Positions 26,210 through 35,591 of a stretch of 64,000 nucleotides of DNA are shown in pieces. Location of the stretch: assembly GCF_029027405.1 (NCBI RefSeq), contig NZ_CP093396.1:310001-374000 (forward strand), read 5' to 3'. The position numbers and the translations under genes were made by a program. Each line of letters starts with the position of its first letter. Positions within the stretch are counted from its first letter, which is position 1. Source of the stretch: Sulfurimonas sp. Its GTDB lineage: Bacteria > Campylobacterota > Campylobacteria > Campylobacterales > Sulfurimonadaceae. The notes under the pieces are model-generated. The model did not search any database and had not been told where the DNA came from. It saw only the letters and a list, made by a program, of their open reading frames with translations.

Positions 26210-26872
26210 ATGCAAAAAAGAATGATTATACTTTTTGACTTAGATGGGACACTTATAGATTCTACAGATGCTATAGTTAGTACCTTTCATCACTCTTTTG
26301 ATGTTCACGAAACAACTCGCCCCGCTGATGAAGAGATAATGGCTCTTATTGGTTATCCTCTTGATATTATGTACGTTAAGTTAGGTGTTGATAAAGATAA
26401 AGTTTGGGATTTTGTTGCTACATATAAAGAAGAATATAGAAAAATATCTACCTTTAAAACGACACTTTTAAAAGATGCTAAAGAAGCGGTGCAAGAGGCA
26501 TATAAATTTGCAACACTTGGAATAGTGACAACAAAAACAGGAAAATATTCTAAAGTTTTAATGGAGTATTTTGACCTAATGAAATACTTTGAAGTATTAA
26601 TAGGTAGAGAAGATGTAGAATATCCAAAACCAGATGCCCAACCAATATTAAAAGCCTTAGAAGCTTTAGATACTAAAGATGAGGATATTTGGATGATAGG
26701 GGATACAAAATTAGATCTCATTTCTGCTAAAAATGCAAAGGTCAACTCAATCGGAGTTTTAAGTGGTTACGGTAATTATGAAGCCTTAAATGAGCATACA
26801 AATATAATATTTAGTGATTCATTAAAAGCTATTAAATATTTAAAGAATACAACAACTTTCAACTACTCTTAA
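26210..26872 (+). CDS. HAD-family phosphatase (phosphoglycolate phosphatase-like)
   Basis: A 220-residue haloacid dehalogenase-fold hydrolase. Motif I is FDLDGTLIDST at residues 9-19 with the nucleophilic Asp, motif II is GIVTTKTGKYS, and motif III/IV is YPKPDAQPI followed by WMIGDTKLDLISAKNA. The cap domain lies after motif I, as in Gph/PpaX enzymes. The substrate is not known. It begins directly after the DUF2130 stop (adjacent TAG ATG), so it probably shares a transcript with it. Confidence 0.85.
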   Translation: MQKRMIILFDLDGTLIDSTDAIVSTFHHSFDVHETTRPADEEIMALIGYPLDIMYVKLGVDKDKVWDFVATYKEEYRKISTFKTTLLKDAKEAVQEAYKFATLGIVTTKTGKYSKVLMEYFDLMKYFEVLIGREDVEYPKPDAQPILKALEALDTKDEDIWMIGDTKLDLISAKNAKVNSIGVLSGYGNYEALNEHTNIIFSDSLKAIKYLKNTTTFNYS

Positions 26873-26940
26873 GAGCAACTTCTCTAAAATACCCTACATT
26901 AGAACTGAAAATTCTTATACAATAAAAATAAGGAGAATAT

Positions 26941-27498
26941 ATGCTAGAAATTAGATGGCATAGTCGTGCTGGTCAAGGTGCTGTAACAGGTGCAAAAGGT
27001 TTAGCGAATGTTATTTCTACAACTGGAAAAGAAGTACAAGCTTTTGCCTTTTACGGGTCTGCTAAGCGTGGAGCTTCAATGACAGCTTACAATCGTGTTG
27101 ATGATAAAGTTATTATGAATCATGAAAAATATATGGAACCAGATTATGTATTTGTTATTGATCCTGCTTTAGCACTTACTACTGATGTTACTATTAGTGG
27201 TAAAGAAAATACAAAATATATTATTACTTCTCACTTAAGTACGGAAGAGTTAATTAAAGCTCAACCAAAACTAGAAGGAAAAGAAGTTTATACTGTTGAT
27301 TGTATTAAAATTTCTCAAGAAACTATTGGTCGTGCGATTCCAAATACACCAATGCTTGGTGCATTTATGAAAATTTCTGGGATGTATGATATAGAATTTT
27401 TTAAAGAAAGCATGAAAAAAGTTTTAGGTAAATTACCACAGAAAATTATTGATGGTAATATGCTAGCAATTCAACGCGCATATGACGAAGTAAAGTAA
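26941..27498 (+). CDS. porG: Pyruvate:ferredoxin oxidoreductase gamma subunit
   Basis: A 185-residue gamma subunit with the family opening EIRWHSRAGQGAVTGAKGLA, FAFYGSAKRGASMTAYNRV and a final IPNTPMLGAF. It binds part of CoA/thiamine cofactor pocket in the four-subunit enzyme that interconverts pyruvate and acetyl-CoA plus CO2 with ferredoxin or flavodoxin. The order gamma-delta-alpha-beta matches the por operon of Helicobacter. In autotrophic relatives the enzyme works in the reductive direction. GGAG site ahead of the ATG. Confidence 0.93.
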   Translation: MLEIRWHSRAGQGAVTGAKGLANVISTTGKEVQAFAFYGSAKRGASMTAYNRVDDKVIMNHEKYMEPDYVFVIDPALALTTDVTISGKENTKYIITSHLSTEELIKAQPKLEGKEVYTVDCIKISQETIGRAIPNTPMLGAFMKISGMYDIEFFKESMKKVLGKLPQKIIDGNMLAIQRAYDEVK

Positions 27499-27505
27499 AG
27501 GAGTT

Positions 27506-27901
27506 ATGATGATGAAAAAAGGATGGGATGAGTTTGAAATCGGAGCTATGCTTCGTACATTCGATGGAAGCATTACGGACATTGCTGCAACTAGTCAAGA
27601 AGATCGTTCTTACTCACAAAGTAGTTCATATACAGCAAGTGTTGCTGATTGGCGATTAATTAAGCCAATATTTAACAAAGATTACTGTATTGACTGTCAA
27701 TTTTGTTGGATTTATTGTCCAGATGTTTCAATTATATCAAGAGATAAAAAAATGGTTGGTATAGATATGGACCACTGTAAGGGTTGTGGAATTTGTGCTG
27801 AGGTTTGTCCAACAAATCCAAAATCACTTATAATGTTCCCAGAACAAGCCCAAGAAGAAGCAGAAATCACTTCGTGGCCTGCAAAAGATGAGGAGAAATA
27901 G
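27506..27901 (+). CDS. porD: Pyruvate:ferredoxin oxidoreductase delta (ferredoxin) subunit
   Basis: A 131-residue ferredoxin-type subunit with two [4Fe-4S] motifs, CIDCQFCWIYCP and CKGCGICAEVCP, in the C-terminal half. An N-terminal extension of about 65 residues (DEFEIGAMLRTFDG ...) is typical of PorD. It carries electrons from the catalytic site to the external acceptor. Three consecutive in-frame ATG codons offer alternative starts; the first is used here because an AAAGGAG site precedes it. Confidence 0.93.
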   Translation: MMMKKGWDEFEIGAMLRTFDGSITDIAATSQEDRSYSQSSSYTASVADWRLIKPIFNKDYCIDCQFCWIYCPDVSIISRDKKMVGIDMDHCKGCGICAEVCPTNPKSLIMFPEQAQEEAEITSWPAKDEEK

Positions 27902-27903
27902 TA

Positions 27904-29127
27904 ATGGCATTTGATAAAATGGAATTAATCGATATAGAAGTATGGGATGGTAACTTTGCAGCGGCACAAGCACTAAGACAGTGTCAAGTAGATGTTGTTG
28001 CAGCTTACCCTATTACTCCATCAACTCCTATAGTTGAAGGTTATGCAAAATTCAAGTCTGATAACTATATTGAGGGTGAATTTGTAATGGTTGAGTCTGA
28101 GCATGCAGCTATGTCCGCATGTATTGGTGCTTCTGCGGCTGGTGGTCGTGTTGCAACTGCTACGTCTTCTCAAGGTCTCGCTCTTATGGTAGAAACACTT
28201 TACCAAGCATCTGGTATGCGTTTACCAATAGTTCTTAACCTTGTAAATCGTGCATTAGCTGCACCACTAAATGTTAATGGTGATCACTCTGACATGTATT
28301 TATCTCGTGATTCTGGTTGGATACAATTAGGTGCCTTTTCTCCACAAGAAGCTTATGACTTAAACTTCGTTGCTTTTAAAGTTTCTGAAGACCATGACAT
28401 TAGACTTCCATCAGTTGTAAATCAAGATGGTTTTATGACATCTCATACAGCTCAGGGTGTAAAAACTATGGATGATGACACAGCATTTAATTTTGTTGGT
28501 ACTTATAAACCGATGAATGATATGCTTGACTTTGAACATCCTGTAACTCATGGTGTACAAACTGAAGAAGATTGGCACTTTGAGCATAAAGCTCGTCAAC
28601 ATAATGACCTTATGACAAAAGTAAGCCCTAAAATTGATGAAGTATTTGCAGATTTTGCAAAGCTTACTGGTCGTCAATATAACCAAGTTGAGTGTTATGA
28701 TATGGATGACGCAGATGTAGCAGTATTTTGTTTAGGTACTTCAGTTGAAACAGCTCGTGAAGTTGCAACTGAGATGAGGGCAAAAGGCATTAAAGCTGGT
28801 GTTGTTGGTCTTCGTGTAATTCGTCCTTTCCCATTTATGGCAGTAAGAGCGGCACTTAAAGATATAAAAGCAGTAGCAGTTCTTGACCGTTCATCTCCAA
28901 ATGGTGCAGCAGGAGCAATGTTTAATGAGGTTGCTGGTTCGTTGATAAATACAGATTCAAATGTATTACTTTCTGGATATGTTTATGGTCTAGGTGGTCG
29001 TGATTTAACTAAGAAACATTTGGTAGATCTTTATACTGAGCTTCAAGCAAATGCAGATGCTGGTAAAATAACTACTCAACAACAACAGTTTATCGGTGTT
29101 CGTGGACCGAAACTAGCATACTTATAA
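27904..29127 (+). CDS. porA: Pyruvate:ferredoxin oxidoreductase alpha subunit
   Basis: A 407-residue alpha subunit. Landmarks are AAYPITPSTPIVEGYAKF, VESEHAAMSACIGASAAGGRVATATSSQG, and DRSSPNGAAGAMFNEV. It contributes the pyruvate-binding and pyrimidine-binding domains of the thiamine diphosphate enzyme. It begins 2 bases after porD, so the operon is tightly packed. Length is normal. Confidence 0.95.
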   Translation: MAFDKMELIDIEVWDGNFAAAQALRQCQVDVVAAYPITPSTPIVEGYAKFKSDNYIEGEFVMVESEHAAMSACIGASAAGGRVATATSSQGLALMVETLYQASGMRLPIVLNLVNRALAAPLNVNGDHSDMYLSRDSGWIQLGAFSPQEAYDLNFVAFKVSEDHDIRLPSVVNQDGFMTSHTAQGVKTMDDDTAFNFVGTYKPMNDMLDFEHPVTHGVQTEEDWHFEHKARQHNDLMTKVSPKIDEVFADFAKLTGRQYNQVECYDMDDADVAVFCLGTSVETAREVATEMRAKGIKAGVVGLRVIRPFPFMAVRAALKDIKAVAVLDRSSPNGAAGAMFNEVAGSLINTDSNVLLSGYVYGLGGRDLTKKHLVDLYTELQANADAGKITTQQQQFIGVRGPKLAYL

Positions 29128-29137
29128 GGAGAAGAAA

Positions 29138-30094
29138 ATGAGTGAAATGAAAAAAATTAAAAATTTAAAAGAGTTCTCAACTTCTGCTGATAGATTTGAA
29201 GGTGCAAACCTTTTATGTCCAGGTTGTGCTCACTCTATTATCGTTCGTGAAGTTTTAAATGCAACAAATGATGATTTAGTATTAGCTGCGTCAACTGGCT
29301 GTCTAGAAGTTTGTACAGCTGTTTATCCATATACATCTTGGGATGCTTCTTGGATTCATATCGGTTTTGAAAATAGTTCTACTGCTGTTTCAGGTGCAGA
29401 AGCAATGTATAATGCACTTAAAACAAAAGGTCGTTTAAAGCAACCAGATCGTAAACCTAAGTTTGTAGCTTTTGGTGGAGATGGTTCATCTTACGATATT
29501 GGTTTTCAGTGGATTTCTGGTTGTATGGAAAGAAATCATAATATGATGTATGTTGTTCTTGATAATGAAGTATATGCAAACACAGGTGGTCAGCGTTCAA
29601 GTTCGACTCCTATTGGTTCATCTGCTACAACTTCACCTGCTGGCTCAATCTCTTATGGTGAAAAAAGAAATAAAAAAGATATGTTAGGTATCATGGCAGC
29701 ACATAATATTCCGTATGCAGCACAAGTTTCTCCAAATAAATGGAAAGATATGATTAAAAAAATCCAAAAAGGTTTTGCAACAGAGGGTGCGACATTTATA
29801 AATGCTGTTTCTCCTTGTACAACTGAGTGGAAATTTGATCCTAAAGATACTATGCATTTAGCTGATTTATCAACAGATTCATTAGTATTCCCACTTTATG
29901 AAGTGATTCAAGGTAAAGAGTGGAATATCACTTATAGACCTAAAAATGTTGTGCCTGTTGAAGAGTATTTAGCAGCGCAAGGGCGTTTCAAGCACCTTTT
30001 TAAAGATGAGTATAAGTACTTAATCAAAGAGTGGCAAGAAAGAGTAGATGCTAACTGGGCGTATCTACAACGCCGTGAAGAAGCTAAAGTTTAA
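29138..30094 (+). CDS. porB: Pyruvate:ferredoxin oxidoreductase beta subunit
   Basis: A 318-residue beta subunit that holds thiamine diphosphate and a [4Fe-4S] cluster. The motif LLCPGCAHSIIVREVL provides the first cysteines, with more in STGCLEVC, and the diphosphate-binding FGGDGSSYDIGFQW is followed by DNEVYANTGGQRSSSTP. Last gene of the por operon; GGAGAAG site precedes it. A long hairpin follows the gene. Confidence 0.95.
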   Translation: MSEMKKIKNLKEFSTSADRFEGANLLCPGCAHSIIVREVLNATNDDLVLAASTGCLEVCTAVYPYTSWDASWIHIGFENSSTAVSGAEAMYNALKTKGRLKQPDRKPKFVAFGGDGSSYDIGFQWISGCMERNHNMMYVVLDNEVYANTGGQRSSSTPIGSSATTSPAGSISYGEKRNKKDMLGIMAAHNIPYAAQVSPNKWKDMIKKIQKGFATEGATFINAVSPCTTEWKFDPKDTMHLADLSTDSLVFPLYEVIQGKEWNITYRPKNVVPVEEYLAAQGRFKHLFKDEYKYLIKEWQERVDANWAYLQRREEAKV

Positions 30095-30126
30095 AAAAAG
30101 CTTTTAGCTTAGGCGCATCTTGCGTC

Positions 30127-30171
30127 TAACTCAGACACGGCAGGCTATTAGCCTAGCCTTAGTCTGAGTTA
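30127..30171. terminator. Long intergenic hairpin after porB
   Basis: Outer 10-bp stem TAACTCAGAC/GTCTGAGTTA (30127-30136 with 30162-30171), a small internal loop, then GGC+AGGC pairing with GCCT+GCC around a TATTA loop. A smaller hairpin AGGCGCA-TCT-TGCGTCT precedes it at 30111-30127. The stem is strong but no U tract follows, so Rho-independent termination is uncertain. Confidence 0.5.
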
Positions 30172-30186
30172 AACACAATCTACACC

Positions 30187-30208
30187 AAATCTAAAACTTT
30201 TTAGATTT
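30187..30208. terminator. Second hairpin between porB and luxS
   Basis: AAATCTAAAA at 30187-30196 and TTTTAGATTT at 30199-30208 are exact complements, an AT-rich stem with runs of T on the descending arm. It may complete porB termination. The 205-base gap also has TACAAT at 30255-30260, a likely luxS -10. Confidence 0.4.
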
Positions 30209-30299
30209 TCCTATATAATTTTTTAACTTCAATAACTTTAAATTTAATCTTGCTACAATATCAACAATAAATATGAAATAAAATCAAGGAAATTATATT

Positions 30300-30806
30300 A
30301 TGCCATTATTAGACTCTTTTACAGTTGACCACACAATCATGCCTGCTCCTGCAGTTCGTCGTGCTAAGGGAATGAAAACTCCATCTGGAGACGACATTAC
30401 AGTTTATGATTTGCGTTTTGTAAAACCAAATGAAGAAGTACTTTCATCAGAAGGTATTCACACTTTAGAGCATCTGTTTGCTGGTTTTATGAGAGATCAT
30501 TTAAACTCTAAAAATACTGAAATCATTGACCTGTCGCCAATGGGATGCAGAACAGGTTTTTATATGAGTGTGCTTGGTACACCAGATGAAGAAGTAGTCG
30601 CAGATGCATGGGAAGCTTCTATGAAAGATATATTAAATGTTAAAGAACAGCGAGATATACCAGAATTAAATATTTACCAATGTGGAACTTACAAAATGCA
30701 CTCTCTTTCAGATGCAAAAGATATAGCATCTACCATTCTTCGTAAAGACATTGACATAATGGATAACGATGCTCTAGCTTTGGATTTGTCAAAAGTAGAC
30801 CAATAG
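30300..30806 (+). CDS. luxS: S-ribosylhomocysteine lyase
   Basis: Cleaves S-ribosylhomocysteine to homocysteine and the AI-2 precursor DPD, part of the activated methyl cycle. Features: [20 protein letters not shown], the metal-binding [10 protein letters not shown] (HxxEH), [15 protein letters not shown] with the catalytic cysteine, and a third metal ligand in [10 protein letters not shown]. Length of 168 residues is typical. Its stop is immediately followed by the ATG of the next gene. Confidence 0.97.
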   Translation: MPLLDSFTVDHTIMPAPAVRRAKGMKTPSGDDITVYDLRFVKPNEEVLSSEGIHTLEHLFAGFMRDHLNSKNTEIIDLSPMGCRTGFYMSVLGTPDEEVVADAWEASMKDILNVKEQRDIPELNIYQCGTYKMHSLSDAKDIASTILRKDIDIMDNDALALDLSKVDQ

Positions 30807-31109
30807 ATGTATATTTTACTTCCAATGGACTCAGAAGAAGTCCAAGAAGCCGCATTAACCAAACTTGAAGATGTGAAAATTTGGACTCAGATACTTGTTG
30901 AAGAAGGTGAGTTGGTTGAAGTACTTCACGCAAAAGAAAAAGATGCTTTTGAAAATTTAAGTGAGTGTGTAGTGGTTACAAATGACAATGAATATGTTTG
31001 GCCTTTTATGGAAGTAAATATGATGGTTTTAGTAGCACATACTCAAACAAGTATAGATGCTATAGTTGAAGCATATTTATTTAAAGAACTGCACGATTTA
31101 GCTTACTAA
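30807..31109 (+). CDS. Hypothetical protein linked to luxS
   Basis: A 100-residue acidic soluble protein starting directly at the base after the luxS stop. The alternation of short strands and helices (MYILLPMD, DVKIWTQILVEEG, CVVVTNDNEYVWPFME, MMVLVAHTQTSIDAIVEAYL) resembles a small alpha/beta RNase-H-like or NifX-like fold, but I cannot assign a family. Zero spacing from luxS suggests translational coupling and perhaps a role in the same cycle; this is inference. Confidence 0.55.
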   Translation: MYILLPMDSEEVQEAALTKLEDVKIWTQILVEEGELVEVLHAKEKDAFENLSECVVVTNDNEYVWPFMEVNMMVLVAHTQTSIDAIVEAYLFKELHDLAY

Positions 31110-31114
31110 ATATT

Positions 31115-31561
31115 ATGAATTTAGAACAGTTTTCCCAACTTTTTACTCCCTTACCAGGGAATCACTACTTAGAAGTTTGCACAAAAGAAGATGAAGTAAC
31201 TAAACTTTTATCTTCTCTGATGAACAAAGTAGAGGGGGAACTAAGTGTTATTTTATACGATGAAGACAACCTAAAATTTTCAGAACCTTTTCGTGCAAGA
31301 CCAAGAGAACATGATACGGTTATTTTTAAAGATGTTTTTTCAAAACATGAAAATAAAAAAATGATTTTAAAACTCTCTTACTTAACTCTTGCAAATGCAG
31401 CAAATGTTATCATAATAGAAAAAAAAGGTAACCTAAACCTTGAAGAAACTAAATCACTTTTACAAGAAATGGAATTTCGTTCTGCAAATGAGATAGATAT
31501 TATAGAAGGTTATGATTTGATTGTGGCTAAGAAGATGCATATGTGGGGTAACGGTCTTTAG
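31115..31561 (+). CDS. Hypothetical protein
   Basis: A 148-residue soluble protein, 5 bases after the preceding gene. The segments FRARPREHDTVIFKDVF, SYLTLANAANVIIIEKKG and a closing EIDIIEGYDLIVAKKMHMW give the impression of a reduced Rossmann/methyltransferase-like fold lacking the usual N-terminal glycine-rich SAM motif. No family recognised. It leads into an MnmC-type methyltransferase gene two bases downstream, so all three form one transcript with luxS. Confidence 0.5.
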   Translation: MNLEQFSQLFTPLPGNHYLEVCTKEDEVTKLLSSLMNKVEGELSVILYDEDNLKFSEPFRARPREHDTVIFKDVFSKHENKKMILKLSYLTLANAANVIIIEKKGNLNLEETKSLLQEMEFRSANEIDIIEGYDLIVAKKMHMWGNGL

Positions 31562-31563
31562 AA

Positions 31564-32316
31564 ATGCCATCTTTTAACAATGAATTACACGCTATTACTT
31601 TAAGCAAAGATGGAACATATACCGCTTATTCTAAAGAGTATGACGAGCATTATCATTCAACAGAAGATGGAGCTTTAAATGAGTCACTTTTAAAGCATGT
31701 TCTGCCTGCTTTTAGTGAGGTGAAAGATAAAGATGAGATAAATATTTTAGATATTTGTTATGGTTTAGGTTTCAACACTTTAGCTACTCTTTATTATCAT
31801 AAAAAAAACTCTTTGACTTCAAAATTAAATATTTATTCGCCAGAGTTAGATGCCATGCTTCTTTCTTCATTAAAAAATTTCACTTATCCAAAAGAGTTTG
31901 AAGATTTAAAAGAGATTATTTATAAGCTTTGTGAAGATGGAGTTTATGAAGATGAATTTTTTTATATAGAAATTTTTGTAGGAGATGCTAGAGAGTATGT
32001 TAGAAAATTTACAAATAAGTTTGATATAGTCTATCAAGATGCTTTTTCACCGAGTGCAAATCCGACACTTTGGACTTTAGAATATTTTGCAGATATAAAA
32101 AAAGCTATGAAGGAAGATGGGGTTTTAACAACTTACTCTATTGCTTTAGCAATTAGACTAGCTCTTTGGCAAAATGGTTTTAATGTTTATACAAATAGTT
32201 CTGAGAATATAAGAGTTTCAACATTGGCATCTATACAAAAATTACAGAATTTTAAAGAAGTTGATATGCCTCATAAAATATCTTGTAATCCAGATGCAAA
32301 GCCTCTTAGGGATTAA
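31564..32316 (+). CDS. MnmC/MnmD-type tRNA 5-aminomethyl-2-thiouridine methyltransferase
   Basis: A 250-residue SAM-dependent methyltransferase. ILDICYGLGFNTLATLYYH is the glycine-rich SAM site, FVGDAREYVRKF and DIVYQDAFSPSANPTLWT carry the MnmC-specific acidic and aromatic residues, followed by LTTYSIALAIRLALWQNGF. It corresponds to the methyltransferase half of MnmC, acting on the wobble uridine of some tRNAs; the FAD-dependent oxidase half is missing, as in stand-alone MnmD proteins. mnmG for the upstream modification step is 1.4 kb away. Ends in a 4-base overlap with convergent ribE. Confidence 0.75.
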   Translation: MPSFNNELHAITLSKDGTYTAYSKEYDEHYHSTEDGALNESLLKHVLPAFSEVKDKDEINILDICYGLGFNTLATLYYHKKNSLTSKLNIYSPELDAMLLSSLKNFTYPKEFEDLKEIIYKLCEDGVYEDEFFYIEIFVGDAREYVRKFTNKFDIVYQDAFSPSANPTLWTLEYFADIKKAMKEDGVLTTYSIALAIRLALWQNGFNVYTNSSENIRVSTLASIQKLQNFKEVDMPHKISCNPDAKPLRD

Positions 32317-32924
32317 TACCTAGCGCTTATAGCATCTACTTCATCCCAACTAAGAGTACCTTTTTGATGAGAGATTATGTGTGAAACATAACGAGCAAAC
32401 ATATCTGTTTCTATATTTACTTTTGTTCCTTTTTTATAGTTTTTAAAGAGTGTTTCTCTCATTGTAATGGGTATGATAGTTAGTCTAAAATTATCGATAT
32501 TCACATCATTAACAGTTAAACTTACCCCATCAATAGTAATAGAACCTTTTGGTACAATATAAGGAATAAACTTTTTGTCAACACTTATAAAGATATCAAA
32601 AGAATTTCCACTATTTCTTACTTCTTTTATCGTTCCAATAGCGTCTATATGCCCTTGAACTATATGTCCTTCAAATCTATCACCCATCATCATGGCAGGT
32701 TCTATATGTACTTCATTTTTAAAATTTTCTAAGACTAGATGCTTTTGTGATTCTGGAGAAAGCTCTACACTAAAGCCATCACCAGTAAGTTTTACAACAC
32801 TTAAACAAGCACCGTTTATGGCTATGGAATCACCAAGCTTTGCTTTGTACTTAGACCTGATACTTAACTCACTTCCAACGAAGCTCTTAACAGTTGCTAT
32901 TTCTCTTATTAAACCTGTAAACAT
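32313..32924 (-). CDS. ribE: Riboflavin synthase
   Basis: A 203-residue trimeric riboflavin synthase with two lumazine-binding repeats, beginning MFTGLIREIATVKSF and with GDSIAINGACLSVV in the first repeat and GSITIDGVSLTVNDV in the second. It dismutates two 6,7-dimethyl-8-ribityllumazine molecules to riboflavin. Encoded on the minus strand and convergent with the methyltransferase gene, whose last codons it overlaps by 4 bases; no terminator is seen between them. Co-oriented with the following Sel1 gene. Confidence 0.95.
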   Translation of the reverse strand: MFTGLIREIATVKSFVGSELSIRSKYKAKLGDSIAINGACLSVVKLTGDGFSVELSPESQKHLVLENFKNEVHIEPAMMMGDRFEGHIVQGHIDAIGTIKEVRNSGNSFDIFISVDKKFIPYIVPKGSITIDGVSLTVNDVNIDNFRLTIIPITMRETLFKNYKKGTKVNIETDMFARYVSHIISHQKGTLSWDEVDAISARY

Positions 32925-32932
32925 ACTTTCTC

Positions 32933-33616
32933 CTAAAAAACTATTTTACCATCATTTTGCAAGTTCTTGATGATTTCTTTGGCTTTCGCGTGACCTTTAT
33001 AAGCGGCTTCTCTACACAATTCAAGTGCCTTGTCATGATCTTGTTCACATCCAAAACCTTGATCATAAAGTTGACCTAAATTATATAAACCTTCTCCGAT
33101 TCCACCATTTGCTGCTTTTTCAAAACACAGGAAGCATCTAGCCTCATCTACTTCTACCCCATGACCATCTTTATATAAAACACCAAGATTATTAAAAGAC
33201 TCAAGGTGTCCTCTTTTTGCTCCCTCTTCATACCAAAAAGCAGCTTCTGAGTAATTTTGTAAACACCCAAGACCACGCTCTAACATAAGAGCTACTTCAT
33301 ACATAGCAGGTGGAACTTCTAACTCTGCTGCCTGCATGTGAAGTTCATGAGCCTTAAACTGGTCATGCTCTACACCACATAAACCATTCATATATAAAAT
33401 AGCTAAATTAAAAATGGCATAAGGTTGTTTAAGCTCGGCTGCCTTTTCATAGTACTCAACTACTTTTTTATCATCTTTTTGACAAGCTATGGCATTTTGA
33501 TACATATAACCTAAAGATGTCATAGCGTCTGCATTTGTAGATGCTAACTCTGTATAAAGCTCAAATGCTGTTTTAAAGTCTTGTTTGTTATATGCTTCAT
33601 GTGCTTTTTTTATCAT
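32933..33616 (-). CDS. Sel1-like repeat protein
   Basis: A 227-residue soluble protein made of about six Sel1/TPR-like helical repeats, recognisable as GYMYQNAIACQKDDKKVVEYYEKAAE, YMNGLCGVEHDQFKAHELH, LGVLYKDGHGVEVDEARC and LGQLYDQGFGCEQDHDKA fragments. Cysteines recur at repeat-spaced positions, as in Helicobacter Hcp proteins, but no signal peptide is visible, so it is probably cytoplasmic. Sel1 proteins mediate protein contacts; no specific partner is suggested. It lies upstream of ribE on the same strand, eight bases apart, and diverges from mnmG. Confidence 0.8.
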   Translation of the reverse strand: MIKKAHEAYNKQDFKTAFELYTELASTNADAMTSLGYMYQNAIACQKDDKKVVEYYEKAAELKQPYAIFNLAILYMNGLCGVEHDQFKAHELHMQAAELEVPPAMYEVALMLERGLGCLQNYSEAAFWYEEGAKRGHLESFNNLGVLYKDGHGVEVDEARCFLCFEKAANGGIGEGLYNLGQLYDQGFGCEQDHDKALELCREAAYKGHAKAKEIIKNLQNDGKIVF

Positions 33617-33704
33617 GATTATTTAAATACCTCTAGTAATCTTTATATATTATGCAAATCATACTGAAAAATGATAAAATTCGATTTAAATAAGGAAATT
33701 ACAA

Positions 33705-35591
33705 ATGAATTATGATGTAATAGTAGTTGGTGGTGGTCATGCTGGTATAGAAGCAGCCCTAGCATCTGCGAGAATTGGTAACAAAACTTTAATGATTTCA
33801 ATGTTAGCAGAAAATGTTGGAGCAACAAGTTGTAATCCTGCAATTGGTGGTTTAGCAAAAGGGCATCTAGTTCGTGAGTTAGATGCACTTGGCGGTGAAA
33901 TGGGACTTATAACTGATGAGGCTGGAATACAGTTTCGTATATTAAACCAAACAAAAGGTCCAGCCGTTCGTGGAAGTCGTGCTCAAATTGATATGGATAA
34001 ATACCGAGTCATTGCACGAAATACTATTTTAAATACTCCAAATTTAGATTTAGCTCAAGAAATGGTAGAAAGTTTAGTTATCCAAGAAAAAAAAGTAACA
34101 GGCGTAAAAACCGACCTATTAAATGAATACAGTGCAAAAAAAGTCATCATTACAAGTGGAACATTTTTAAAAGGCATTATTCATATTGGTGAAGTTCAAC
34201 AGGTTGGCGGTCGTTTTGGTGAGCAGACAAGTGTTGGTCTTAGTGATTCTTTGAGAAATGATTGTTCTTTAAGTATGGCAAGATTAAAAACAGGAACATG
34301 TGCAAGAATAGATAGTTCAACTATCGACTTTAGTGTAATGTCAGAGCAGGGCGGAGATGAGCTTCCAAGTCCTTTTAGTTTTAGAACATCTCGTGAAGAA
34401 TTTCGTGCTACAAAAAAACAACTTCCATGTTTCATAGCTTATACAAACGAAACTACGCATAACATCATAGAGTCAAATTTTTATAGAGCACCACTTTTTA
34501 CAGGTCAGATAGAAGGAAAAAGCCCTAGATATTGTCCAAGTATAGAAGATAAAGTAAGTAAATTTCGTGAAAAAGATAGACATCATCTTTTCATAGAACC
34601 ACAAACAATAGACAATACTGAGTGTTACATAAATGGCATGAGTACATCTTTACCTCCAGAAGTTCAAAGAGAAATGATTCAATCAGTAGAAGGTATGGAG
34701 AATGCAAAGATTGTGCGTTATGGTTATGCAATAGAGTATGATTTTGTAGATCCAAGAGAACTTAAACACTCACTAGAAACTAAAAAAATTAGCGGATTAT
34801 ATCTAGCTGGACAAATCAATGGAACAACTGGTTATGAAGAAGCTGCTGCACAAGGCCTTATGGCTGGTATAAATGCATCTTTATCACTTCAAGGTAAAGA
34901 ACCTCTCGTTCTTAGACGAGATGAAGCATATATAGGTGTTTTAATTGATGACTTGGTAACAAAAGGAACAAATGAGCCTTACCGTATGTTTACTTCTCGT
35001 GCGGAATATAGACTTTTACTTCGTGAAGAATCAGCAGATACTAGACTTAGTCATTATGGGCATGACTTGGGTCTTTTAAGTGATGAGTTTTATGAGGGTG
35101 TTAAGTTAAAAAACAAGCAGATTAAAGAAGGTGCTTTACTTTTAGAAAACACAAAATTCACTCCAAATAAAGAGTTTATAGCTGTCTTAGAAGAAATGGG
35201 AGAAGCTCCGATAAAAGATATTTCTACTGCTCAACAGTTAGTTGCTAGGAAATCATTTGATGTAGCAAAGATGATAAAAATAGTTCCTGAGTTGGGTATT
35301 CATAATGATTACATAAAAGAAGAAATTTTCGTAGAAGGAAAATATGCTCGTTATGTTGAAAAACAAACTCAAGAAATACAAAGAATGAAAAAATATTTAA
35401 AAATTAAGATACCAGATGGTTTTAATTTTAAAATAGTAAGTGGATTATCTAATGAAATAGTAGAGAAACTTGAAACTTTTAACCCTCCAACTCTTCAAGC
35501 TGCGATGCAAATAAGCGGAATAACTCCAGCAGCAATAGAGATACTTCATATTTATATAAAAATTGCACAAAAAAGAGAGAAAAATGCATAA
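33705..35591 (+). CDS. mnmG: tRNA uridine 5-carboxymethylaminomethyl modification enzyme
   Basis: A 628-residue FAD protein that, with MnmE, modifies U34 of several tRNAs. The N-terminal dinucleotide fold is [21 protein letters not shown], followed by [26 protein letters not shown] and [40 protein letters not shown] is near the centre, and [20 protein letters not shown] follows. Full length. The product's partner MnmE is not in the window. Confidence 0.97.
   Translation: MNYDVIVVGGGHAGIEAALASARIGNKTLMISMLAENVGATSCNPAIGGLAKGHLVRELDALGGEMGLITDEAGIQFRILNQTKGPAVRGSRAQIDMDKYRVIARNTILNTPNLDLAQEMVESLVIQEKKVTGVKTDLLNEYSAKKVIITSGTFLKGIIHIGEVQQVGGRFGEQTSVGLSDSLRNDCSLSMARLKTGTCARIDSSTIDFSVMSEQGGDELPSPFSFRTSREEFRATKKQLPCFIAYTNETTHNIIESNFYRAPLFTGQIEGKSPRYCPSIEDKVSKFREKDRHHLFIEPQTIDNTECYINGMSTSLPPEVQREMIQSVEGMENAKIVRYGYAIEYDFVDPRELKHSLETKKISGLYLAGQINGTTGYEEAAAQGLMAGINASLSLQGKEPLVLRRDEAYIGVLIDDLVTKGTNEPYRMFTSRAEYRLLLREESADTRLSHYGHDLGLLSDEFYEGVKLKNKQIKEGALLLENTKFTPNKEFIAVLEEMGEAPIKDISTAQQLVARKSFDVAKMIKIVPELGIHNDYIKEEIFVEGKYARYVEKQTQEIQRMKKYLKIKIPDGFNFKIVSGLSNEIVEKLETFNPPTLQAAMQISGITPAAIEILHIYIKIAQKREKNA

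Noticed and set aside
26353-26745. A 130-codon minus-strand ORF opposite the HAD phosphatase gene.
   Set aside because: It is fully inside a well-supported gene, and its Ser/Phe-rich sequence has no family features.
26941-30094. Interpreting the four-gene cluster as 2-oxoglutarate:acceptor oxidoreductase (oorDABC).
   Set aside because: The gene order gamma-delta-alpha-beta and the long N-terminal extension of the ferredoxin subunit fit the por operon; oor operons are ordered delta-alpha-beta-gamma.
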